Part shown: piece after piece, positions 45,220-55,528 of the stretch | Layout of the letters: each line of letters opens with the position of its first letter | Position numbering within the stretch: position 1 is the stretch's first letter | Assembly: GCF_001294645.1 (NCBI RefSeq) | Contig: NZ_CP011868.1 | Location: 1,736,001 to 1,800,000 of the forward strand | Direction of reading: 5' to 3' | Source of the DNA: Pseudonocardia sp. HH130629-09 | Lineage (GTDB): Bacteria > Actinomycetota > Actinomycetes > Mycobacteriales > Pseudonocardiaceae | Length of the DNA stretch: 64,000 nucleotides | Position numbers and translations under genes: made by a program | The notes under the pieces: model-generated | What the model was told of the DNA's origin: nothing | Databases searched by the model: none | Seen by the model: only the letters and a program-made list of their open reading frames with translations

Positions 45220-46202
45220 GCCCCCGGATGTCCGACGTCCGCACCATCGGGGTGGACGTCGGGGGCACCAGCGTGCGTGCGGGCGTCGTCGACGCCGAGG
45301 GCGGGATCCTCGACACCGCCTCCGCGCCGACCCCGCGCACCGACGACACGCTGGAGGCCGCCATCGCCGGCGCGGTCGAGGAGCTGCGGCGCCGGCACAC
45401 CGTCGCCGCCGTCGGGCTCGCGCTCGCCGGGTTCGTCGAGGCCCCCCGCGGGCTGGTCCGCTACGCCCCGCACCTGTCCTGGCGCGACGCCCCGGTCGCC
45501 GAGCGGATCGGCGCCCGGCTCGGCGGGATCCCGGTCGTCGTGGAGCACGACGCGAACTCCGCCGCGCTCGCCGAACGCCGCTACGGCGCCGCGGCGGGCG
45601 CGTCGGTGGCGCTGGTCGTCGCGCTGGGCACCGGGATCGGCGGTGCCCTGCTGCTCGACGGCGAGCTGTACCGCGGCGCGCACGGCGTTGCCCCCGAGCT
45701 CGGGCACCTGCGGGTCGTCCCGGAGGGGCGGGCCTGCCCGTGCGGCAAGCGCGGCTGCTGGGAGCGCTACTGCAGCGGGACCGCGCTCGGCGCCACCGCG
45801 CTGGAGATGCTCTCGGGCGGCGACGTGCCCGGCCCGTCCGGCCTGGCCCGGGAGGCCGCCGTCGACCCGGGGCGGGTCACCGGCAAGCGGGTCGCCGCCG
45901 CCGCCCGCGAGGGCGACCCGGTCGCCCGCGCCGCCCTCGACGACATGGGGCGCTGGCTGGGGGAGGGGCTCTCGCTCGTCGCGGACGTCTTCGACCCGGA
46001 CCTCGTGGTGATCGCCGGCGGGGTGTCGGCGTCGGCGCCGCTGTTCCTCGACGCCGCCCGCGAGCACTACTCCCGCATCCTCACCGGCGCGGGCAACCGG
46101 CCGCTGGCCCGGATCCGGACCGCGCAGCTCGGCGCGGCCGCCGCCGTCGTGGGCGCGGCGACGCTGGCCCGGGAGAGCCTGCGGGCCGACGCCCGGCGCT
46201 GA
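45216..46202 (+). CDS. ROK-family glucokinase
   Basis: The 328-residue protein has the N-terminal phosphate loop IGVDVGGTSVRAGVVD, an EHDANSAALAE segment with catalytic Asp, and LGTGIGGALLLDGELYRGAHGVAPELGH. It has the ROK zinc site CPCGKRGCWERYCSG and VIAGGVSAS. Glucokinase is the most likely activity (polyphosphate or ATP as donor not decided). The GTG at 45216 overlaps the previous stop; the ATG at 45228 is an alternative. Confidence 0.9.
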   Translation: MSPRMSDVRTIGVDVGGTSVRAGVVDAEGGILDTASAPTPRTDDTLEAAIAGAVEELRRRHTVAAVGLALAGFVEAPRGLVRYAPHLSWRDAPVAERIGARLGGIPVVVEHDANSAALAERRYGAAAGASVALVVALGTGIGGALLLDGELYRGAHGVAPELGHLRVVPEGRACPCGKRGCWERYCSGTALGATALEMLSGGDVPGPSGLAREAAVDPGRVTGKRVAAAAREGDPVARAALDDMGRWLGEGLSLVADVFDPDLVVIAGGVSASAPLFLDAAREHYSRILTGAGNRPLARIRTAQLGAAAAVVGAATLARESLRADARR

Positions 46203-46205
46203 GCG

Positions 46206-46697
46206 CTACAGCCGCGAGCCGTCGTCCCAGGGGTCGGGGCCCTCGTCGGTGTCCGGGCTCCACAGCCGCAGCAGCAACCAGCCCAGCCCGGCCGCGATGA
46301 GCACCAGCCCCAGCGGCAGTGGCCAGGTCCCGCCGACGCCGACCAGCCCCGGCGCGACGCACAGCAGCAGCCCCACCGCGATCAGCCCGCCACCCACGAC
46401 GGCCGGGGGGCCCGGCCGCGGCAGCGGCGGCGGCTCCGGCGGGTGGTAGTGGTCCTCCGGGTCGGCGTCGGCCCCGCCTCCCGGGGGCGGGACCGCGGGG
46501 CCCGGACGGTGCACGGGGCGGTCCGCCGCGGCGCCCGTGGCGTCGCCGGTCTCTGTGCGGTCCGCCCGGTCGGCCCGCTCGACGGGCTCGGAGGGCCAGT
46601 CCGGCACCGAGCCCTCGTCGCGCCAGGCGGAGACGATCGCGTCGAAGTCGTCGTCGGGCCGGTCCTCGCGGTCACGCGCGGGGTCTGCGGAGCTCAT
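46206..46697 (-). CDS. membrane protein with acidic cytoplasmic N-terminus (DUF-type, unknown)
   Basis: The 163-residue protein starts MSSADPARDREDRPDDDFDAIVSAWRDEG, is charged and Pro-rich for 90 residues, then has two hydrophobic helices (about 104-121 and 127-147) and an acidic tail ending DPWDDGSRL. The DDFDAIVSAWR segment recurs in actinobacterial proteins of unknown function. The ATG at 46697 has a GGAGGGACGG-like site upstream. Convergent with the ROK kinase (3 bp apart), divergent from the acyltransferase. Confidence 0.7.
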   Translation of the reverse strand: MSSADPARDREDRPDDDFDAIVSAWRDEGSVPDWPSEPVERADRADRTETGDATGAAADRPVHRPGPAVPPPGGGADADPEDHYHPPEPPPLPRPGPPAVVGGGLIAVGLLLCVAPGLVGVGGTWPLPLGLVLIAAGLGWLLLRLWSPDTDEGPDPWDDGSRL

Positions 46698-46883
46698 CCC
46701 GGTCCGTCCCTCCCCGCTCGCGGCGGCTCCCATCCTGTCACGGCCGGTGTCCCGCCCGACACTGCCCACGGGCCCGCGCGGGCCACCGCGGGGCGTGCCC
46801 GGCCACGGTGACCACAGCCCCGTTGTGAGGAGGTGTCGACGCTCCGTAGGCTGTCGCCGAAGTCGGTAGGGAGGCAGCGCAGG

Positions 46884-47639
46884 GTGCTGTACTGGTGGTC
46901 CAAGTTCGTGCTGCTCGGCCCGTTGATGAGGCTGTGCTGCCGGCCGGAGGTGCGCGGTGCCGAGAGCGTGCCCGCCGGCTCCGGCGCGATCCTCGCCAGC
47001 AACCACCTCGCGGTGGCCGACTCGTTCTTCCTGCCGCTGATGCTGCCGCGGCGGGTGACCTTCCTCGCCAAGCGCGAGTACTTCACCGAGCCCGGGATCC
47101 GCGGCTGGTTCAAGAAACAGTTCTTCACCGGCGTCGGACAGGTCCCGGTGGACCGCTCCGGGGGGTCCGCGGCACGCGCCGCGATGGACACCGCGGTGCG
47201 GCTGCTGAACGAGGGCAAGCTGCTCGGCATCTACCCGGAGGGCACCCGGTCGCCCGACGGGCGCCTCTACAAGGGCAAGACCGGCGTCGCCCGGATGGCC
47301 CTGGAGGCCGGGGTGCCGGTCATTCCGGTCGCGATGGTGGGCACCGACCGGGTCAACCCCATCGGCTCGAAGATGTGGCGCCCGCGCAAGGTGCGGATCG
47401 TGATCGGTGAGCCGCTGGACTTCTCCCGCTACGAGGGCATGGCGGGGGACCGGTTCATCGAGCGCTCCATGACCGACGAGATCATGTACGCGCTGATGGA
47501 GCTGTCCGGGCAGACCTACGTCGACCTGTACGCGACGTCGGTCAAGGAGAAGGCCGCGGCCGGTGCGCCGCCGCCGGCCCCGTCGCGCCAGAGCCTGCCG
47601 CGGCCGGACGCGAACGTGCCCGACTCCCGCGCCTCCTGA
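46884..47639 (+). CDS. 1-acyl-sn-glycerol-3-phosphate acyltransferase (PlsC family, Rv2182c-like)
   Basis: PlsC enzymes acylate lysophosphatidate in phospholipid synthesis. The catalytic H-x4-D is at His41-Asp46 (NHLAVADSFF). GIYPEGTRSPDGRLYKGKTGVARMALE provides the acceptor-binding motif and VPVIPVAMVGTDRVNP the final conserved block. The GTG at 46884 is preferred: GGGAGG lies 9 nt before it, while the GTG at 46833 is fused to its own GGAGG with no spacing. That choice gives 251 residues, close to the family norm. Confidence 0.88.
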   Translation: MLYWWSKFVLLGPLMRLCCRPEVRGAESVPAGSGAILASNHLAVADSFFLPLMLPRRVTFLAKREYFTEPGIRGWFKKQFFTGVGQVPVDRSGGSAARAAMDTAVRLLNEGKLLGIYPEGTRSPDGRLYKGKTGVARMALEAGVPVIPVAMVGTDRVNPIGSKMWRPRKVRIVIGEPLDFSRYEGMAGDRFIERSMTDEIMYALMELSGQTYVDLYATSVKEKAAAGAPPPAPSRQSLPRPDANVPDSRAS

Positions 47640-47665
47640 CCGGCTCCGGTAGACAGGACGGCACC

Positions 47666-49598
<1,933 letters not shown>

Positions 49599-49606
49599 CC
49601 TGCCTT

Positions 49607-49668
49607 CGTCGATCGGTACCTCAGCGCTGCTCCGGCCGGTCCGGACCACGCTCAGGTACTGATCGACG
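49607..49668. terminator. long hairpin between convergent aroG and lacI
   Basis: Arms 49607-49626 and 49649-49668 (CGTCGATCGGTACCTCAGCG against CGCTCAGGTACTGATCGACG) pair with two mismatches; the 22-nt loop contains CCGG repeats able to fold further. It follows the aroG stop by 8 bp and can serve both genes. Confidence 0.7.
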
Positions 49669-49710
49669 GGAAGCGGGCCGCCCGTACCCCGACGCGCGGG
49701 GCGCCCGGGA

Positions 49711-50727
49711 TCAGGCGCCGGTGCTGGCCCGGGCCGCCAGGCGCGACGGCAGGCGGGGGGCGACGCCGTAGCCGTCGGCGCCGGCGAGCACCCCGGCCAG
49801 GCGCTGCGCGGCGGCCCGGCCGAGCTCCTCGGCGGGCAGCGCCACGCTCGTCAGCGCCGGCGCGGTCACCTGCGAGTACGGCAGGTCGTCGAACCCGGCG
49901 ACGGCGATGTCCCCCGGCACGTCCAGCCCGAGCCGGTGCGCGGCGGCGAGGACGCCGTAGGCCATCGTGTCCGCCGCCGCGACGACCGCGGTCGCCCCGG
50001 CCGCCCGCCAGCGCGGCAGTGCCTCGGCGCTGACGTCGGCGGCCGAGTCGAGGGTCAGCCCGGCCCGGGTGCCGTCGTCGAGGACCCGCAGGCCGTGCGC
50101 GGCGGCGACCCGCGACAGCAGCTCGCGGCGCACGGTGAAGGTGGCCGAGGGCGTCGACCCCTCCAGGTAGGCGATCGTCGTGTGCCCGGCCGCGGCGAGG
50201 TGCGCGACCAGCGCGCGCACGCCCGGCTCCAGGTCGAAGGTCACCGTGGCCGCGCGGCTCTCGAAACCGGGGGCGTCCATCAGGACCATCGGCGGGCCGC
50301 CGGGCTCGAGGTCGTCGAGGAACGTCGGCGACGGCGCGTGGACCAGCAGCCCGGCCGGCCGGAACGCCGCGACCCGGCGGACGTCGTCGGCGCCGGGCTG
50401 TTCGCCGCCCTCGATCACCGACAGCATCAGCGGGTGCCTGCTGCCCAGCGCCGCCCGGATCCCGGTGGTGACCCGCCCGAAGTAGGGGTTGGGGAGATCC
50501 GGGGCGAGCAGCACGACGAGGTCGGTGGTACCGCGGGCGAGCGAACTCGCCGCGTGATCGACCACGTAGCCCAGCTCGTCGACCGCGGCCCGGACCCGGT
50601 CGGTGATCACCTCCGACACCCGCCCACGCGACTTGCCGTTCACCACCAGCGACACGGTGGACACGCTCGTCCCCGCCCGCCGGGCCACCATCGCCGCCGT
50701 CACCCGCCGGCCCACCGGTCCTGCCAT
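49711..50727 (-). CDS. LacI-family transcriptional regulator of the nucleoside cassette
   Basis: The 338-residue repressor has an N-terminal HTH (VTAAMVARRAGTSVSTVSLVVNGKSRGRVSE, about 9-39), the hinge region AASSLARGTTDLVV, and a periplasmic-binding-like effector domain ending VAGFDDLPYSQVTAPALTSVALP. The ATG at 50727 is used; the frame runs on upstream only as a shadow. It is divergent from the nucleoside hydrolase gene, and two operator-like palindromes lie between. Ribose or a nucleoside is the probable inducer, from context. Confidence 0.9.
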   Translation of the reverse strand: MAGPVGRRVTAAMVARRAGTSVSTVSLVVNGKSRGRVSEVITDRVRAAVDELGYVVDHAASSLARGTTDLVVLLAPDLPNPYFGRVTTGIRAALGSRHPLMLSVIEGGEQPGADDVRRVAAFRPAGLLVHAPSPTFLDDLEPGGPPMVLMDAPGFESRAATVTFDLEPGVRALVAHLAAAGHTTIAYLEGSTPSATFTVRRELLSRVAAAHGLRVLDDGTRAGLTLDSAADVSAEALPRWRAAGATAVVAAADTMAYGVLAAAHRLGLDVPGDIAVAGFDDLPYSQVTAPALTSVALPAEELGRAAAQRLAGVLAGADGYGVAPRLPSRLAARASTGA

Positions 50728-50756
50728 TGGGCGAGCGTACCCGGACGCGCCACACA

Positions 50757-50782
50757 TCAAGCGCTTGACGTCATGCGCTTGA
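50757..50782. promoter_or_regulatory. tandem LacI-type operators in the divergent promoter
   Basis: TCAAGCGCTTGA (50757-50768) is a perfect 12-bp palindrome with the central CG expected of LacI-family sites. TCATGCGCTTGA (50771-50782) is a copy with one change, 14 bp further. TTGACG (50765-50770) overlapping the first and CACAGT 17 bp later could be the -35 and -10 of the nucleoside hydrolase gene. Confidence 0.75.
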
Positions 50783-50844
50783 CCAGTCACAGTCGACACG
50801 TCCGGAGCCCCGGACGGCCGCGACGACGAGGTAGGACACCGGAG

Positions 50845-51822
50845 ATGACCGAGAAGATCGTCCTGGACTGCGATCCGGGCCACGACGACGCGATCGCGCT
50901 GCTGCTCGCCCACGGCGACCCGCGGATCGAGCTGCTCGCCGTCACCACGGTCGTCGGGAACCAGACGCTGGACAAGGTGACGCGCAACGCACTGTCGGTC
51001 GCGACCCTGGCCGGGATCACCGGCGTGCCGTTCGCGGCCGGCGCCGACCGCCCGCTGCTGCGGGAGATCGCCGTCGCCGCCGACATCCACGGCGAGTCCG
51101 GGCTGGACGGCCCGGAGCTGCCCGCCCCGGCGTTCACCACGGTGGACACCCACGCCGTGGACCTCATCGTGGAGACCGTGCTCGCCCACGATCCGGGCAC
51201 GGTCACCCTCGTCCCCACCGGCGGTCTGACCAACATCGCGCTCGCCGCCCGGCGCGCCCCCGAGATCGTCGGACGGGTCAAGCGGGTGGTGCTGATGGGC
51301 GGCGGCGTCGCCGTCGGCAACCGGACCCCGGTGGCCGAGTTCAACATCGCCATCGACCCCGAGGCCGCCGCGATCGTGTTCGAGGCGGGCTGGGAGGTGG
51401 TCATGGTCGGGCTCGACCTGACCCACCAGGCGCTGGCCGGTCCCGAGGTGCGCCGCGCGATCCGCGCCGTCGGGACCGGCCCGGCGCGCTTCGTCGACGA
51501 GCTGCTCGACTTCTTCGCCGCCACCTACCGCGACGTGCAGGGCTTCGACGCCCCGCCGGTGCACGACCCGTGCGCGGTCGCCCACGTCATCGACCCAACG
51601 ATCGTCCGGGCGTTCCCGATGCCGATCGTCGTCGAGACCGCGGGCCGGCACACCACCGGGATGACGGTCGCCGACCGGCGCGGTCCGGCCCCGCAGGGGT
51701 GCCGCACCCACGCCGCGCTGGAGCTCGACCACGCCCGCTTCTGGGGGCTGGTCGTGGACGCGCTGCGCACCATCGGCGACCCGGGCCCCGCCCTCCTCGC
51801 TGCGACGGAGCAGATCGCATGA
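50845..51822 (+). CDS. nucleoside hydrolase (inosine/uridine-preferring type)
   Basis: The enzyme cleaves ribonucleosides to base and ribose. The 325-residue protein has the calcium-binding cluster VLDCDPGHDDAIALLLA (Asp8, Asp10, Asp14, Asp15), TTVVGNQTLDKVTRNAL, VPTGGLTNIALA, MGGGVAVGNRTPVAEFNIAIDPEAA and a C-terminal VHDPCAVAHVID with the last metal Asp. The ATG at 50845 has GAGGTAGGA upstream. It starts the cassette hydrolase - transporter - ribokinase, whose products form a nucleoside uptake and salvage route. Confidence 0.92.
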   Translation: MTEKIVLDCDPGHDDAIALLLAHGDPRIELLAVTTVVGNQTLDKVTRNALSVATLAGITGVPFAAGADRPLLREIAVAADIHGESGLDGPELPAPAFTTVDTHAVDLIVETVLAHDPGTVTLVPTGGLTNIALAARRAPEIVGRVKRVVLMGGGVAVGNRTPVAEFNIAIDPEAAAIVFEAGWEVVMVGLDLTHQALAGPEVRRAIRAVGTGPARFVDELLDFFAATYRDVQGFDAPPVHDPCAVAHVIDPTIVRAFPMPIVVETAGRHTTGMTVADRRGPAPQGCRTHAALELDHARFWGLVVDALRTIGDPGPALLAATEQIA

Positions 51823-53243
51823 CCACCCCCGACCGCCGCCCGGTCGTCACCCTCGTCGTGGCGGTGCTGGCCGCCTGCGTGGCGTTCCAGCTCAACGCCT
51901 CCATGCTCAGCCCCGCGCTGGTCACCATGGCCCGCGAGCTGGGCACCGACGACGCCACCGTCGGCCTGTCCCAGACGATGTTCTTCACCCTCGCGGCGAT
52001 GTTCTCGCTGTTCCTCCCGCGGCTGTCCGACATCGCGGGGCGCCGCAGGGTGCTGCTGGTGATGCTCGCGGTCATGCTGTTCGGCAGCGTCGTCGCCGCC
52101 CTCGCCGTCAGCGTGCCGATGCTGTTCGCCGGTCGGATCCTGCAGGGCATCACCGGGCCGGTCGTCCCGATCTGCCTGCTCATGCTGCGCAGCGAGGTCG
52201 CCGACCCGCGCCGCTACGGGGTCGTGCTCGGGCTGATCACCGCCGTCAACGGCGGCGTCGCCGGTCTCGACGCACTGCTCGGCGGCTGGCTGGCCACCCA
52301 CCACGGCTTCCGCTCGATCTTCTGGGTCATCGCCGCGGTCACCGTCGTCGCGCTGGTGCTCGTCGCCGTGTGGGGTGTGGAGTCCCGCCCCTCGGAGGGC
52401 GCCCGGATGGACTGGCGCGGGGTCGTGCCGTTGGTCGTCGCGGTCGGCGCGCTGCTGCTGGCCTTCGACGAGGCCGCTGCGCTGTCCGACGCGAGCTGGG
52501 GCCTGGTCGCCGGGTACGCGCTGCTCGCCGTCGTCGCCGCGGTGGTGTTCTGGCGGCTGCAGGGCCGCACCGCGCAGCCGCTCGTCGCACCCGAGGACCT
52601 GCGCCGGCGCGCGACCTGGGCCACACTCGGCACCACGCTGCTGACCATGACCGGCGTGTTCGCCGTGGTCAACGGCCTGGTCGCCTCGATCGCCCAGAAC
52701 CCCACGGCCGGGTTCGGGCTCGGCGCGGACCTCACCGCGCTGGCGCTGCTCGCCCCCTACGCCCTGATCGGCTGGCTGGTCGGGCCGTTCGCCGGTCGGC
52801 TGGCCCCGGTGCTCGGCTACCGCACGGTGCTGCGGGTCGGGCTGGCCGGCAGCGTCGTCGCCACCGTGCTGCTGGCGGTGGTGGGGGTGCACTCGTTCCC
52901 GGTGCTGGTCGTCGCGACGCTGCTGCTCGGCGTCACCTACGCCGGCATCGCCAACATCATGCTCAACGGCCTGGGCGTGCTGCTCTCGCCCGCCGACCGG
53001 CCCGGCATGCTCCCCGGGCTCAACGCCGGCGCGTTCAACCTGGGCGCCGGGATCAGCTTCGTGGTGCTGCCCGCGGTGCAGGTCGCCGTCGGCGGTGCCG
53101 AGCAGACCGGGGTCGGCGGCTACGCCGCGGGCATGGGCGTCGGGGCCGCGTGCACCGCGGGCGCGTTCGCGCTGTCGCTGCTCATCCCGCGTCCGGCCGC
53201 GGCCGAGACCGGCGCCGCACACGACGCGGTGGACGCCCGATGA
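51819..53243 (+). CDS. MFS transporter, probable nucleoside or sugar permease
   Basis: The 474-residue protein has twelve or more hydrophobic helices, with the MFS loop motif LPRLSDIAGRRRVLLV after helix 2 and GRILQGITGPVVPICLLMLR resembling the DHA2 branch. The N-terminus FQLNASMLSPALVTMARELG is close to drug/H+ antiporters, but the position between nucleoside hydrolase and ribokinase suggests nucleoside uptake. The ATG overlaps the hydrolase stop (ATGA) and its own stop overlaps the rbsK start, so the three genes are coupled. Confidence 0.88.
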   Translation: MTTPDRRPVVTLVVAVLAACVAFQLNASMLSPALVTMARELGTDDATVGLSQTMFFTLAAMFSLFLPRLSDIAGRRRVLLVMLAVMLFGSVVAALAVSVPMLFAGRILQGITGPVVPICLLMLRSEVADPRRYGVVLGLITAVNGGVAGLDALLGGWLATHHGFRSIFWVIAAVTVVALVLVAVWGVESRPSEGARMDWRGVVPLVVAVGALLLAFDEAAALSDASWGLVAGYALLAVVAAVVFWRLQGRTAQPLVAPEDLRRRATWATLGTTLLTMTGVFAVVNGLVASIAQNPTAGFGLGADLTALALLAPYALIGWLVGPFAGRLAPVLGYRTVLRVGLAGSVVATVLLAVVGVHSFPVLVVATLLLGVTYAGIANIMLNGLGVLLSPADRPGMLPGLNAGAFNLGAGISFVVLPAVQVAVGGAEQTGVGGYAAGMGVGAACTAGAFALSLLIPRPAAAETGAAHDAVDAR

Positions 53244-53838
53244 GCCGGGTCCTGGTCGTCGGCTCGCTCAACGCGGACCTGGTGGTGCGCACCGAGCGCT
53301 TCCCCGGACCGGGGGAGACCGTGGCCGGGGAGGACCTGACGGTGGGCCCTGGCGGCAAGGGGGCCAACCAGGCCGTCGCCGCCGCCCGGCTCGGCGCCGG
53401 CGCCGGGGTCGGCGTGGGCATGGTCGGCGCGATCGGCGACGACGACCACGGCCGCACCGTGCGCGACGCCGTCGCCGCCGCGGGCGCCGACGTCGACCGG
53501 GTCGCGGTGCGGGCCGGCACGGCCACCGGCACCGCGGTCATCACCGTCGATGCCGCGGGCGACAACACGATCGTCGTCTCGCCAGGGGCCAACGCCACCC
53601 TGGGGGCGGGGGACCTGCCCGCCTTCGACGACGTCGCGGTGCTGACGCTGTGCCTGGAGATCCCCACCCCGACGGTGCTGGCCGCCGCCCGGGCCGCCCG
53701 CGCCGCGGGGACCACCGTGCTGCTCAACCTCTCGCCCTACGCCCCGGTGCCCCCGGAGCTGCTCGACGCCACCGACGTGCTCGTCGTCAACGTGCGGTTC
53801 CCCCATGATCGGGGAGGCATCAGCTATAAGGGGTAGCG

Positions 53839-54129
53839 ATGCCAGAGGTACGGAAGCGCTACGACCGGGAGTTCCGTGACGGAGCGGTCCGGGTCGTGGA
53901 GGAGACGGGCAAGCCGATCGCCCAGGTCGCCCGTGACCTGGGGGTCAACGAGGGCACGCTGGGCAACTGGGTGGCCCGTGCACGAGAGGCCCGCGAGGAC
54001 ACCGAGGGCCTGTCTCGCGGCGGCGTCGAGGAGCTCAAGCGGCTGCGCGCGGAGAACGCCGAGCTGCGGATGGAGCGTGATGTCCTCAAGCGATCCGTGG
54101 TCCTGTGGGTCAAGGAGGCGACGAAGTGA
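53839..54129 (+). CDS. IS3-family transposase OrfA (DNA-binding)
   Basis: The 96-residue protein has the IS3 OrfA pattern: KRYDREFRDGAVRVVEETGKPIAQVARDLGVNEGTLGNWV (helix-turn-helix for end binding) and a C-terminal leucine-zipper-like helix ELKRLRAENAELRMERDVLKRS. Its stop overlaps the orfB GTG. There is no A-rich slippery run in the overlap, unlike many IS3 elements that make a fused OrfAB by frameshifting. Confidence 0.95.
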   Translation: MPEVRKRYDREFRDGAVRVVEETGKPIAQVARDLGVNEGTLGNWVARAREAREDTEGLSRGGVEELKRLRAENAELRMERDVLKRSVVLWVKEATK

Positions 54130-55034
54130 GCGTGGCCCGTTTCATCGCCGACCAGAGGACCTTCCACCGGGTGCCGCACACGCTGGCCTGCGCCCTGTTG
54201 GGGGTGTCGATCTCCTGGCTGTACAAGTGGCTCGACCGCGCCGCGCGTTCCGACGGTGGTGCCACCGCGACCGAGAAGCGCCGCTGTGCGTGGGACGCCG
54301 CCGTGGCCGTGGCGTTCGACGACGCCCAGCGGCTACACGGCTCACCCCGTCTGCACGCCGACCTGTGTGAGGCCGGATGGTGGGTGTCGGAGAAGACCGT
54401 GGCGGACTCGATGCGCCGCCAGGGCCTGGTCGCCCGCCGGATCAAGCGGCACAACGGGCTGACCCGCCAGGACCGCACGGCGCCGAAGTTCCCGGACCTG
54501 CTTCGTCGGGGTTTCACTGCGGCCGAGCCGAACCGCAGATGGGTCGGGGACATGACCGAGATCCCCACCGCGGCCGGGAAGTTGTATCTGGCCACGGTGA
54601 TCGACCTGTACTCGCGGCGGCTGCTCGGCGCGGCCACGGGGCTGCACCCGAACGCCGAGCTGGCGTGTGCGGCGATCCGGATGGCGGTGGCGGCCCGCGG
54701 CGGGGCGGACCGAATCGCCGGGGTGATCTTCCACACCGACCGCGGGTCGACCTACACCGCGGGCGCGTTCACCGCTCTGTGTCGGCGGCTCGACATCCGT
54801 CAGTCGATGGGCCGGGTCGGGTCGTGTTTCGACAATGCCGCGGCGGAGGCGTTCTTCTCCAGCCTGGAGTGGGAAGTGCTGTCCCGCAACGACTTCGACA
54901 CCATCAGTAGGGCGCGGGCGGCGGTCATCGACTGGTGTTACGGCTTCTACAACCACCGGCGGCGACACAGTGCCGCCGCCGGGCTCTCACCGATCAACTA
55001 CGAGAACGCCGCCCTCACCCGAGACGCGGCATAA
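54126..55034 (+). CDS. IS3-family transposase OrfB (DDE integrase domain)
   Basis: OrfB provides catalysis. The rve domain has the DDE residues in RRWVGDMTEIPT, IFHTDRGSTYTAGAF and FDNAAAEAFFSSLEWE. It is preceded by the HTH_21-like GSPRLHADLCEAGWWVSEKTVADSMRRQGLVAR and followed by YNHRRRHSAAAGLSPINYE. The GTG at 54126 overlaps the orfA TGA and has AAGGAGG 7 nt upstream, so translation by coupling is likely. It gives 302 residues, full length for the family. Confidence 0.95.
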   Translation: MSVARFIADQRTFHRVPHTLACALLGVSISWLYKWLDRAARSDGGATATEKRRCAWDAAVAVAFDDAQRLHGSPRLHADLCEAGWWVSEKTVADSMRRQGLVARRIKRHNGLTRQDRTAPKFPDLLRRGFTAAEPNRRWVGDMTEIPTAAGKLYLATVIDLYSRRLLGAATGLHPNAELACAAIRMAVAARGGADRIAGVIFHTDRGSTYTAGAFTALCRRLDIRQSMGRVGSCFDNAAAEAFFSSLEWEVLSRNDFDTISRARAAVIDWCYGFYNHRRRHSAAAGLSPINYENAALTRDAA

Positions 55035-55389
55035 GAACCCTCCACGATCTCGGGGGAACCGCAACGAGCACGAGGCCGCGCTGCTGGGGGAGCACCCGGT
55101 GCCCCGTTCGGTGGTGACACGCGGGGCCGCGGGGTGCGAGGTCCACGACGCCGACCGCGATACGGTGTCCACAGTGGATGCAATGCGGGTCGAGCCGGTG
55201 GACACCACCGGCTCGGGCGACGCGTTCCTCGCGGCCGTCGCCGTGCGGCTCGCCGCCGGGGACGACCTGGTCGACGCGGCCCGCTACGCCGTGCGCGCCG
55301 GTGCCCTCGCGGTGACCGTCGCCGGGGCGCAGCTGCCGCCCGTCGGCGACGACGAGCGCATCCGCTTCGGGCTGTAGGCCCCACGAACG

Positions 55390-55429
55390 CCGGTGTCCCG
55401 GCCGGACCGCCATCCGGCCGGGACACCGG
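55390..55429. terminator. 17-bp perfect stem-loop between rbsK and pknL
   Basis: Arms 55390-55406 and 55413-55429 (CCGGTGTCCCGGCCGGA and its complement) with a 6-nt loop follow the rbsK stop by 12 bp, in the convergent gap with pknL. Likely works in both directions. Confidence 0.85.
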
Positions 55430-55528
55430 TTCCCGCCCCGCCGGGTTCCGGCCGCCGGCCGGTGTCCACGCGGTGTGTCGCCCGGCCCGGAGCACCCGGC
55501 TCGGAGCGCCCGGTTCCGAGGGCCGGGC

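Larger units (their letters stand above)
53793..55063 (+). mobile_element. complete IS3-family insertion sequence (1271 bp)
   Basis: The element begins TGCGGTTCCCCC and ends GGGGGAACCGCA, perfect 12-bp terminal inverted repeats. Similarity continues inward (GATCG and GGAGG blocks in both ends) for about 25 bp. ACG is present on both sides (53790-53792 and 55064-55066), a 3-bp target duplication typical of IS3. It carries orfA and orfB in overlapping frames. Both ends and both frames are intact, so the element may be active. Confidence 0.95.
53240..55377 (+). pseudogene. rbsK: ribokinase gene split by an IS3-family element
   Basis: The 5' part (53240-53792) encodes MSRVLVVGSLNADLVVRTERFPGPGETV, VGPGGKGANQAVAAARLG and further ribokinase sequence to DVLVVN. 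The 3' part (55067-55377) resumes with EHEAALLGEHPVPRSVVTRGAAG and contains the catalytic VDTTGSGDAF. Joining the two after removal of the element and one copy of its ACG duplication gives 864 bp, an uninterrupted 287-residue ribokinase, so the insertion is recent and there is no other damage. As it stands, the frame ends at 53836 inside the element and lacks the catalytic Asp, so the product should be inactive. Confidence 0.93.

Noticed and set aside
46833..46883. Upstream GTG start for the acyltransferase
   Set aside because: The ribosome binding site is fused to the start codon and the added 17 residues are not like the family; GTG 46884 has GGGAGG at 9 nt.
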